Assembly: GCA_017998495.1 (NCBI GenBank) | Contig: JAGOCY010000110.1 | Span: 1-5,742 of the forward strand | Length of the DNA: 5,742 nt | Direction of reading: 5' to 3' | Origin: Corallincola sp. | GTDB lineage: Bacteria; Pseudomonadota; Gammaproteobacteria; Enterobacterales; Neiellaceae | In this document: positions 1-5,270 of the stretch, one piece after another | Layout: each line of letters begins with the position of its first letter | How positions within the stretch are numbered: the first letter of the stretch is position 1 | Translations under genes and position numbers: made by a program | Notes under the pieces: model-generated | Told to the model about the DNA's origin: nothing | The model's input: only the letters and a program-made list of their open reading frames with translations | The model's database searches: none

Positions 1-1190
1 TTTTTGATCAGGTTGCCATAGGCCAGCACCGACGACTGGAAGATGCCGCTGTAGGAGCCGGCGGCGTCGATGGTGCCCTCAAAAAACGCCAGATTCTCCG
101 GCAGGTTGCTCAGATGAACCTTGGTCAGTTCAGTCAGGGTTTCGGCTGCATCCCAGCCGAGGGCCCGGGCCACAGTGGCGCTGTGGGCGGCCGGATCGGC
201 ACTGAGCAGGCGGTTACCCTCGAGCAGGCCGTGCACCAGCCCGGTCACCCATTGGGGGTGAGCGTTGGCAAAGCCTTTGTTGACCATCAGCAGGTCGGCA
301 ATGATCAGCAGGTTACGGTTAGACACCAGCATCTTGGCGCGGCCACCAGAGGCAGCCACCACCTCTTCGGTACGCGGCGACCAGCCAACGCAGCCGTTCA
401 GCCGGTTGTTACCGCTGGCCAGCTCATGGCCATAGGCGTCACAGGCGAGAAAGGCATCGTCATAGAACACCAGCCCGAGGCTGCCAGGCGCTGGCCGACC
501 ATCCAGATCGCGCAGGATGGTGATGGGGATGCCCGCTTCCTGGGTCAGGTAGCGGATAAAGAACTCGCTCTCATTGAACTGGGCGGCGGCCAGCACCTTG
601 CCACGCAGGGCGTTGATGTTGGCAATGCCAGTATCCACCACCAGCTGGTCGGCACCACGGCTGAAGCTGATCTGGGCTGGCACCACCACGTCCAGCTGGC
701 GCCCCATCACCGCTAGGGTATCGGCGGTGGTAACCGAGGCCGCCACCTGACCGTTGTTGAGCTTCGACCAGCTCTCCTCTTCGCTCAGCACCAGCTTGAC
801 CTGAAAGCCATAGTTGCGGGCAAAGAAGGAGTCAGGGTTGGGCTCAAGGCCGCCGTTAGCGACAATCAGGCCGCCATAGCCGGCGTATTCGCTGATGTCG
901 ATCTCAATCACATTGCCTTTGGGCAGGTAAGGTGCCGCAGCGGCCAGCGTGGGCAGGCCGGTGACCGGCTCTGCCGGGGTTGGCGCTTCGCCATCCACCA
1001 CCAGCGGCGCGTCTGGCTGCTGCGACTGAGCGGCCGTTGGCTGAGGGCCTGTTGCCCCGCCCAAGTCCTGGCGCACCAGATAGATGCCCATGGCGATCAG
1101 GCCAGCCACCAATATCAGGGTGATGAACTTGCCGGCAGCGCTGCCACGCTGGCGCCAGTGGCTTGAAGGTCGGGGGCGGGTGGCGGTCAT
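1..1190 (-). CDS. Membrane-anchored periplasmic substrate-binding-like protein (NitT/TauT/SsuA type), 3' end outside window
   Basis: Reading starts at ATG 1190-1188, with AGGAGAG five bases upstream (1196-1202); 396 residues are visible without a stop. A very basic N-terminus (residues 1-21, several Arg and a Lys) precedes one hydrophobic helix (about 22-39), then a Pro/Gln/Ala-rich linker (about 45-90). This predicts an uncleaved inner-membrane anchor with the rest periplasmic. Residues about 95-396 resemble the type 2 periplasmic binding fold of SsuA/TauA/NMT1 proteins: LRGKVLAAA near 195-203 matches the family's LkGKkvav strand, GCVGWSP near 266-272 matches its wsP segment, and NKGFANAHPQWV near 304-315 matches the family's F-x-x-x-hPe-v helix. 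Two Cys (250, 267) lie 17 residues apart and could form a disulfide. No permease or ABC ATPase gene is nearby, so sensing seems likelier than uptake. Some proteins of this type continue into an OmpA peptidoglycan-binding domain; that part would lie beyond the edge. Last visible gene of the PspA operon, 37 nt after its neighbour. Confidence 0.85.
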   Translation of the reverse strand, partial: MTATRPRPSSHWRQRGSAAGKFITLILVAGLIAMGIYLVRQDLGGATGPQPTAAQSQQPDAPLVVDGEAPTPAEPVTGLPTLAAAAPYLPKGNVIEIDISEYAGYGGLIVANGGLEPNPDSFFARNYGFQVKLVLSEEESWSKLNNGQVAASVTTADTLAVMGRQLDVVVPAQISFSRGADQLVVDTGIANINALRGKVLAAAQFNESEFFIRYLTQEAGIPITILRDLDGRPAPGSLGLVFYDDAFLACDAYGHELASGNNRLNGCVGWSPRTEEVVAASGGRAKMLVSNRNLLIIADLLMVNKGFANAHPQWVTGLVHGLLEGNRLLSADPAAHSATVARALGWDAAETLTELTKVHLSNLPENLAFFEGTIDAAGSYSGIFQSSVLAYGNLIK

Positions 1191-1227
1191 GGCTGCTCTC
1201 CTGTGCTGCGATCCGTCAGGTAAAAAC

Positions 1228-2079
1228 TCATTGCTGTTGTTTGGTGCGCGGGCGGCGATTGCTAGTGGCCAGCACCGCAGGCGGCAGCGGCTGTTCAGTC
1301 AGCGGCGCCAGCGCCCCCAGCAGCTCGCTGTTGCTGCCCAGCCAGCGGCTGGTTTCATCAAAGGCACTGGTGAGTGCGTCCAGGGCCTGGCCGATGCCGC
1401 TTTCATCGGTCATCAGCAGCGCCTGTTCACCGATCAGCGCTAGCTGTTGATCGATGCGCTCAATCTCGGCTTCCACATGCTGATAGCGGCGGCTGGCTTC
1501 GCTGTGAGCGTGCTGGCGCGCGTCGATCACCGCCTGCTGCTGTTCCAGGCTGCGGCGTAATTCAGGGTTCAATTCAGGATCGGCCAGCGAGCGCTGCAGC
1601 AACAGCTCTTTGGCGCGTAGCGGATCGCGCTCCTGCTCGGCATGTTCGGCCAACTGCTTGAGGCCGCGACCGGCCACCAGCAGGCGCAGATTGAGCCATA
1701 CCAGCTGCTCGACGGTGCTGATATGGCTGGCCAGCACCGGCTTGGCCCGGAGATAGCCGAGGATCTCGCGCGCCCGCTGCTCCACCGCCTGCTGGCTGCG
1801 CTGGCCATCGTCATCGAGGCTGTCGAACAGCTGCTGGTAGTGGCGGCCACTGTCACTGCTGTCCGCAGCACCGCCGCTGTCGACCCACAGCTGAAAACGC
1901 TGGTTGCTGGCCAGCAGTAACAGGTAAGCCAGCTCAATACCGGCCCCCAGCAGCCAAAAACCGGGGCTGATGAAATGGCCCAGCAAGCCTGCTGCCGCTA
2001 GCACAAACCAGTTAGGCGGGATCGGCATGCCCCAGGGGCGGGCAACAAAGGCTTGCCACAGATAACGCAACCCCTTCAT
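1228..2079 (-). CDS. Unrecognised inner-membrane hairpin protein with cytoplasmic coiled coil
   Basis: A 283-residue protein that I cannot assign to a named family. The start ATG at 2079 overlaps the TGA of the ATPase gene (ATGA, 2076-2079) and has a near-perfect GGAGGTG five bases upstream (2085-2091), so translational coupling is likely. A basic, aromatic N-terminus (1-20) is followed by two hydrophobic segments (about 23-38 and 41-58) separated only by Ser-Pro-Gly, which predicts a tight membrane hairpin. By the positive-inside rule both termini should be cytoplasmic. The remainder is soluble and helical, rich in Gln, Glu, Arg, Ala and Leu; a coiled coil is likely from about 145 to 225, with heptad-like spacing clearest around 195-222. 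The tail (275-283) is basic and ends in three Gln. No enzymatic motif is visible. From its position between the AAA+ ATPase and the periplasmic binding protein, I infer a membrane scaffold or adaptor tethering the ATPase or PspA. Confidence is high that the gene is real, low on its role. Confidence 0.85.
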   Translation of the reverse strand: MKGLRYLWQAFVARPWGMPIPPNWFVLAAAGLLGHFISPGFWLLGAGIELAYLLLLASNQRFQLWVDSGGAADSSDSGRHYQQLFDSLDDDGQRSQQAVEQRAREILGYLRAKPVLASHISTVEQLVWLNLRLLVAGRGLKQLAEHAEQERDPLRAKELLLQRSLADPELNPELRRSLEQQQAVIDARQHAHSEASRRYQHVEAEIERIDQQLALIGEQALLMTDESGIGQALDALTSAFDETSRWLGSNSELLGALAPLTEQPLPPAVLATSNRRPRTKQQQ

Positions 2080-3734
2080 CCGGCCACCTCCGGCGCGCTG
2101 GCCAGATGACGCAGCTCGACCGGCACAAAGTCGATGTCGGTGGCCTCACGCACCGCCAGCTGCATCTGCAACTGCAGGGTGGCGGCCGGTACTGGCGGCT
2201 GATAGCCATCGATGGCCTGGGCGATAGCCGCCAAGGGCTCACTGCCAGCGGTGGCGATCTGGCGGTAGATTTTGACTGCCAGTGCCTCGGCGGCACCGGG
2301 CGTCAACAGCAGGGGCAGCGCCAGCGCAGCCAGCGCCGCACCATCAACCACCACCCCGTAGCGTTTGAGTAGCGCGGCCAGCAGGCCGGCGCTTTCGGCC
2401 GCGCTCACGGTGGGCAGCAGTGGCACTTTGACGTCCACCCGGCCTGGCCGTTTGAGATCCACCTCGATCAGATCCGGCCGTGACGAGGCCAGCACCCACA
2501 CCACCCGGCCACGATTGGCGGCATCGCCCATCTCCTGGGCGATCATCGAATAAAGCCGGCCCGACAACCCGCCGTCACTATTACCGGCGTTGCGTTGGCC
2601 CAGGGTTTGGTCCGCTTCATCGATAAACACCATGCAGCGGCCGAGGGCGCGGATCAGGCGAAAGATGGTTTCCAGATTGGCTTCGCTGGAGCCAACCCAG
2701 CGGTCGCGGAAGTTCTTGAGCTTGAGCACCGGCACCCCCGCCTCACCGGCGAGGCATTCAACCAGATAGGTCTTGCCGGTGCCCACCGGACCACAGAACA
2801 GGTAACCCTTGGGCAGCGCCTGCAGATCGCCCCGTTGCCACAGTGCCAGATCCTGACGCAGCCAAGCTTTAAGCGCCGGCTGGCCGTGGTAGTCATCGAG
2901 GGTGCGGCGTGACTCGATAAACTCGAGCAGGCTGCCTGCTTCGCTCTCCACCAGCTGCTTTTTGATGTCGCGCCAGTCGCTGCGGGTCAATGGCGGGCCA
3001 CTGTGAGCGCGGCGCCGCACCAGGCTATGAATGGCGCTGAGGCTAACCCCGATCAGCGCCGCTGCGGCTTCGCTGGCCTGAATGTCGCTGCTGAAGGCCG
3101 CCGGCAACTGCTGCTGTAGCCGTTCCAGGGTCGCCTGCAGTTCGCTGGCGGATGGCAGTGGTACCCGTAACTTGAGGGTGCGTGGGTTATTGGCCACCTG
3201 CGGGTGCAGATCGGTAAGGCTGTCGGCCACCAGCAAGCTGACAAAGGGCTGAGCCACAAAGGGGGTCTCATCGGCCCAGTCGCGTACCAGGCTGGCCAAT
3301 GCCGCCACCTCCAGATCACTGCGCCGTTCAGCGGCGAGCAGCTGATCGGCGCCGCGGATCAGGCAGGCGATGTGGCAGGGTTGGGCCCGCTCCAGCGCCA
3401 CCAGATTGGCCTGATAGCGCACATAGCGGCCCACCAGCAGCAGCGCCGCCCGTGGCTCGTGGGGCAAGGCGGTCAGCCCCTTGGCCGCCGGCCACTGGTG
3501 AAAGCGCTCGCTACCGCGCAGCAGGGTCAGGCCGTTGCCGGCATCGTATTGAAAGACCAAATCAAAGGTGGCCAGCACCTGGGCTTCAAGATAACGGCCC
3601 AGCCCCACCAGCGCGCCATCCAGCGGGTAACGGTCGCTGACGTTGCCGTGCAGCACAAACTGGTTAAAGGCGCCACTTTCGTAAGCGCCCGCCATCTCCC
3701 GCAGCCACTGCGGCGCATCCGCGGCCAGGCTCAT
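2076..3734 (-). CDS. Classical AAA+ ATPase with degenerate N-terminal AAA-like half, PspA-associated
   Basis: A 552-residue cytoplasmic ATPase. The C-terminal module (about 280-510) has Walker A GPVGTGKT at 315-322 (Lys321), a pore-loop-1-like RWVGSSE at 346-352 (aromatic Trp347), Walker B CMVFIDEAD at 367-375 (Asp372, Glu373), and the second region of homology with the RPGR arginine finger pair Arg429/Arg432. The sensor-1 position normally held by Asn in ATN reads ASS (416-418), an unusual substitution. Residues about 20-200 look like a worn-out AAA domain: no P-loop, CLIRGAD at 124-130 in place of Walker B, and a strand near 164-170 followed by PRTLKLRVPLP in a sensor-like context. This layout recalls Ycf46-type and Cdc48-like tandem AAA proteins, though I assign no orthologue. 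The start at 3734 is chosen because AAGGGG (3741-3746) lies six bases upstream and the longer reading to 3818 would overlap pspA. It probably remodels a protein partner, most plausibly the PspA polymer encoded 10 nt upstream. Confidence 0.9.
   Translation of the reverse strand: MSLAADAPQWLREMAGAYESGAFNQFVLHGNVSDRYPLDGALVGLGRYLEAQVLATFDLVFQYDAGNGLTLLRGSERFHQWPAAKGLTALPHEPRAALLLVGRYVRYQANLVALERAQPCHIACLIRGADQLLAAERRSDLEVAALASLVRDWADETPFVAQPFVSLLVADSLTDLHPQVANNPRTLKLRVPLPSASELQATLERLQQQLPAAFSSDIQASEAAAALIGVSLSAIHSLVRRRAHSGPPLTRSDWRDIKKQLVESEAGSLLEFIESRRTLDDYHGQPALKAWLRQDLALWQRGDLQALPKGYLFCGPVGTGKTYLVECLAGEAGVPVLKLKNFRDRWVGSSEANLETIFRLIRALGRCMVFIDEADQTLGQRNAGNSDGGLSGRLYSMIAQEMGDAANRGRVVWVLASSRPDLIEVDLKRPGRVDVKVPLLPTVSAAESAGLLAALLKRYGVVVDGAALAALALPLLLTPGAAEALAVKIYRQIATAGSEPLAAIAQAIDGYQPPVPAATLQLQMQLAVREATDIDFVPVELRHLASAPEVAG
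2085..2091 (-). promoter_or_regulatory. Strong ribosome binding site of the membrane hairpin protein
   Basis: GGAGGTG on the minus strand, five bases before ATG 2079 and lying inside the last codons of the ATPase gene. It is the best Shine-Dalgarno match among the genes here and, with the ATGA stop/start overlap, fixes this start. Confidence 0.75.
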
Positions 3735-3740
3735 CGGCTG

Positions 3741-3746
3741 CCCCTT
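3741..3746 (-). promoter_or_regulatory. Ribosome binding site of the AAA+ ATPase, overlapping the pspA stop
   Basis: AAGGGG on the minus strand, six bases before ATG 3734 and sharing two bases with the pspA TAA (3745-3747). Ribosomes finishing pspA would stop directly on it, which suggests translational coupling of PspA and its ATPase. It decides the start at 3734 over the Met at 3818. Confidence 0.7.
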
Positions 3747-4500
3747 AACTGCTTTGACTGTCGCTGGCCTTACTGCCCATGGCGCGACTGGCAGGCGCGG
3801 CACTGCTGGCGCCATCACCCAGTGAAATGCCTTCGGCGGCGGCGAAGTCGACCAGCGCCTGATCCGCCAGGGCCTGCTGCTCCGCCTCTTTGATCTCGAT
3901 GCCGCTCATATCCATGGCATCACGCGCCATGCGCGCCCGCCCGGCGGCCTTGGTGCGCTCCTCTTCGACCATCTCGTGCAGACGGTTAAGGGTATCGCCC
4001 GAGCCACCGATCTCGGTGACCATGCCGGCCGCCATCTCGTTCATGTCGGCCATCGCTTTTTTCATGCGCATGTCATTGATGGCGCCCTTGAGCCCTTCGA
4101 TCTTGGCGCGTGCGCCATTCACCGCCACATCACGGGCCTTGACCAGATTGGCGTAGGTGGTTTCAGCCTCCGCCAGCTGGCTGCGGTTCTCGGTCAGTTC
4201 TCGCTGCACTGTCTGCAAGCGCAGCGCATGCTGGGCGGCAGCCTCTTTATTGCCGGCCCTGAGGTGGGCGGTGGTGCGGGCGCGCAGCTCGCGCTCTTCG
4301 CTCTCCAGCTTGCGCACCTGACTCATCAACCGTTCGGCCAGACCGGCATGGGCGGCCAGCCCCTGGTTGAAGTTGGCGATCTGCTTACGCAGGTTCTCCT
4401 GCTCCAGCTCCAGCAGCGCCTCTGGATGCCGACGCTCGAGACCACTGACAAACAGGCTGAGTACACCACGGAAAAGATTGCTGATACGGGACAGGATCAT
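3745..4500 (-). CDS. pspA: PspA/IM30-family (ESCRT-III-like) membrane-remodelling protein
   Basis: A 251-residue, almost wholly helical protein. Residues 1-21 (MILSRISNLFRGVLSLFVSG and following) form an amphipathic, membrane-binding-type helix like helix 0 of PspA/IM30. Then comes the family pattern: a PEALLELEQENL segment (26-37), a long charged coiled-coil hairpin (about 35-140), a Met-rich stretch (about 140-162), and further helices to about 225. A Ser/Ala-rich disordered tail (228-251) follows. PspA homologues oligomerise on the cytoplasmic face of the inner membrane, limit ion leakage and remodel bilayers. The sequence is clearly divergent from enterobacterial PspA, and pspB, pspC and pspF are missing here, so the symbol is a family label only. 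The start at 4500 is preferred over the upstream Met at 4605 because it yields the family N-terminus and has GAGGGAG six bases upstream. First gene of the four-gene operon; its TAA overlaps the next gene's Shine-Dalgarno. Confidence 0.9.
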   Translation of the reverse strand: MILSRISNLFRGVLSLFVSGLERRHPEALLELEQENLRKQIANFNQGLAAHAGLAERLMSQVRKLESEERELRARTTAHLRAGNKEAAAQHALRLQTVQRELTENRSQLAEAETTYANLVKARDVAVNGARAKIEGLKGAINDMRMKKAMADMNEMAAGMVTEIGGSGDTLNRLHEMVEEERTKAAGRARMARDAMDMSGIEIKEAEQQALADQALVDFAAAEGISLGDGASSAAPASRAMGSKASDSQSS

Positions 4501-4506
4501 GTTGCG

Positions 4507-4513
4507 CTCCCTC
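4507..4513 (-). promoter_or_regulatory. Ribosome binding site of pspA
   Basis: GAGGGAG on the minus strand, six bases before ATG 4500. It supports the internal start at 4500 rather than the longer reading from 4605, whose first 35 residues look like translated leader rather than PspA sequence. Confidence 0.75.
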
Positions 4514-4569
4514 TGGCCGGTGGCTGCCGGCAATGTCCATCGCGATGCAGGACGCACCTTGGAGCGGTC

Positions 4570-4599
4570 ATTGTTGAAGATGGGGCGGCTGCGAGGCAA
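4570..4599 (-). promoter_or_regulatory. Candidate sigma-70 promoter for the PspA operon
   Basis: On the minus strand, TTGCCT (4594-4599) and AACAAT (4570-4575), each four of six to consensus, are separated by 18 bp. Transcription would start near 4563, giving a leader of about 60 nt. No GG-N10-GC sigma-54 site was found by eye between 4501 and 4689, unlike classical psp operons. Low confidence. Confidence 0.22.
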
Positions 4600-4602
4600 C
4601 AG

Positions 4603-4624
4603 CAAAAGGCGCCGCGACAGCGGC
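4603..4624 (-). terminator. Weak second hairpin with short T-run upstream of pspA
   Basis: On the minus strand GCCGC (4620-4624) and GCGGC (4611-4615) flank a 4-nt loop; GCCTTTTGC follows, with four T. A 5-bp stem is marginal for an intrinsic terminator. It may help the stronger hairpin upstream of it separate CBS from PspA transcription, or be chance. Confidence 0.2.
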
Positions 4625-4652
4625 TTAGGTCACAACCTGAAGCTGAGGAAGG

Positions 4653-4679
4653 CGGCCGGTGGGTTGACACCACCGGCCG
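4653..4679 (-). terminator. Perfect 10-bp hairpin after the CBS gene (terminator or regulatory hairpin)
   Basis: Arms 4653-4662 and 4670-4679 pair perfectly over ten GC-rich base pairs around a 7-nt loop, 11 nt after the CBS stop codon. On the minus strand the stem is followed by CCTTCCTC, a poor U-tract, so intrinsic termination may be inefficient and some read-through into pspA is possible. On the plus strand no T-run follows. Confidence 0.45.
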
Positions 4680-4689
4680 TTAGCACCGA

Positions 4690-5109
4690 CTAAACGGCCG
4701 TTTTGAAGCAGCTGCGCATCTGCGCTTCGATGCAGCGCAGCACATCACGGCGATGGATGATGCCCACCAGATGGCCGGCGTCGTCCACCACTGGGTAGAG
4801 CTTGGGCTTGGCCTGGATCATCTGCTGGGCCACCTCGATGATGCCGTCGTGAGGTTTGACGGTGAGCACATCGCGGCGCATGAACTCTTCCACCAGCGCC
4901 ACCCGTTCACAGTGATAGGAGGCTTCCAGCCCTTTGGCGATACAGTCCTGTTCGGAGATAAAACCGATCAGGCGTTTGTGCTCATCCACCACCGGGCCGC
5001 CGGTCAGATTGCTGCTGAGCAGCTTCTCGATGGCGTCGAAGATAGTGTCATCGGCCCTGAAGGTAACCGGATGGCGCTTCATGTAGTCCTTCACCTGAAT
5101 CGATTGCAT
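4690..5109 (-). CDS. Small two-CBS-domain protein
   Basis: A 139-residue soluble protein made almost entirely of a CBS pair (Bateman module). CBS1 covers about 5-62 (KDYMKRHPVTF opening, then GGPVVD at 37-42 and GFISEQD at 49-55); CBS2 covers about 77-130 (RRDVLTVKPHDGI opening, YPVVDD at 105-110, GIIHRRDVL at 116-124). Asp55 and Asp122 sit where the ribose-binding Asp of adenosyl-nucleotide-binding CBS domains is found, so binding of AMP, ATP or a related ligand is possible. There is no fused catalytic or transport domain, so it is probably a stand-alone regulator; the partner is unknown. The start at 5109 is preferred over 5148: it begins directly at the domain and has GGGAGA at 5120-5125. 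Same strand as the PspA operon but 189 nt upstream with a hairpin between, so co-transcription is uncertain. Its TAG stop lies in a 12-bp palindrome. Confidence 0.9.
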   Translation of the reverse strand: MQSIQVKDYMKRHPVTFRADDTIFDAIEKLLSSNLTGGPVVDEHKRLIGFISEQDCIAKGLEASYHCERVALVEEFMRRDVLTVKPHDGIIEVAQQMIQAKPKLYPVVDDAGHLVGIIHRRDVLRCIEAQMRSCFKTAV

Positions 5110-5119
5110 GGCTGCACAT

Positions 5120-5125
5120 TCTCCC
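5120..5125 (-). promoter_or_regulatory. Ribosome binding site of the CBS-domain gene
   Basis: GGGAGA on the minus strand, ten bases before ATG 5109. The spacing is slightly long but usable. It favours the 5109 start over an upstream Met at 5148, which would add 13 residues outside the CBS fold. Confidence 0.55.
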
Positions 5126-5147
5126 GCTGACTGACAAACTCCCCTCA

Positions 5148-5176
5148 AGCGTAGTTGCCAATAGGCCGCGCGTCAG
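5148..5176 (-). promoter_or_regulatory. Candidate sigma-70 promoter for the CBS-domain gene
   Basis: On the minus strand, CTGACG (5171-5176, four of six to TTGACA) and TACGCT (5148-5153, which keeps the conserved TA and final T of TATAAT) are separated by 17 bp. Transcription would start near 5141, giving a leader of about 30 nt. The match is weak and the call rests on position and spacing. Confidence 0.25.
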
Positions 5177-5209
5177 GCGATCGTCGGCGATGACGTTGCT
5201 GGCCGGGCG

Positions 5210-5225
5210 TGGCACACTGCCGGCT
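5210..5225 (+). promoter_or_regulatory. Candidate sigma-54 (-24/-12) promoter facing the protease gene
   Basis: A perfect TGGCAC at 5210-5215 forms a -24 element. Exactly ten bases after its GG comes GC (5223-5224) inside CGGCT, where the consensus is TTGCA/T. The invariant GG-N10-GC spacing is kept but the two T residues of the -12 box are missing. It would give a leader of about 35 nt before ATG 5271. I saw no activator-binding sites. Confidence 0.2.
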
Positions 5226-5270
5226 GGTCTGCGCGATGGCGCGCATTAACCACCACGAATCAGGGATGTC

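Larger units (their letters stand above)
4501..4689. other. Intergenic region between the CBS gene and pspA
   Basis: 189 nt without a convincing gene. It holds the two hairpins, the weak sigma-70 candidate and pspA's ribosome site. It also has a 10-bp palindrome CATCGCGATG at 4538-4547, close to pspA inside its presumed leader; whether that is an operator or chance cannot be told from one sequence. Confidence 0.6.

Noticed and set aside
114..716. Plus-strand open reading frame of 200 codons, and similar long plus-strand frames at 3204-3893 and 3976-4683.
   Set aside because: They are antisense to well-supported genes, have low-complexity Gln/His/Gly-rich translations without motifs, and are expected in GC-rich DNA.
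1191..1227. Gap between the hairpin-protein gene and the binding-protein gene, inspected for a terminator or promoter.
   Set aside because: At 37 nt it holds only a ribosome site; no stem-loop or promoter pair was seen, which supports a continuous operon.
21..3579. GGCCAGCACC occurs six times (21-30, 588-597, 1267-1276, 1729-1738, 2487-2496, 3570-3579), looking like a dispersed repeat or uptake-type motif.
   Set aside because: Every copy lies in a minus-strand gene and encodes Val-Leu-Ala (GTG CTG GCC) in frame. Preferred codons explain it.
3735..3818. Upstream start (3818) for the AAA+ ATPase gene, adding 28 residues.
   Set aside because: The extension overlaps the pspA 3' end and has Pro/Ala/Val-rich sequence unlike a domain; the 3734 start has its own ribosome site.
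4501..4605. Upstream start (4605) for pspA, adding 35 residues.
   Set aside because: PspA proteins begin directly with the amphipathic helix; the ribosome site at 4507-4513 fits the 4500 start.
4692..4703. Perfect 12-bp palindrome AAACGGCCGTTT at the end of the CBS gene.
   Set aside because: It encodes the last Lys-Thr-Ala-Val codons and reaches into the stop. One copy without flanking symmetry is weak evidence for an operator.
5155..5172. Possible sigma-54 site on the minus strand (TTGGCA near 5157-5162) upstream of the CBS gene.
   Set aside because: The downstream element is GA rather than GC and its spacing is off by one, so the invariant GG-N10-GC rule fails.
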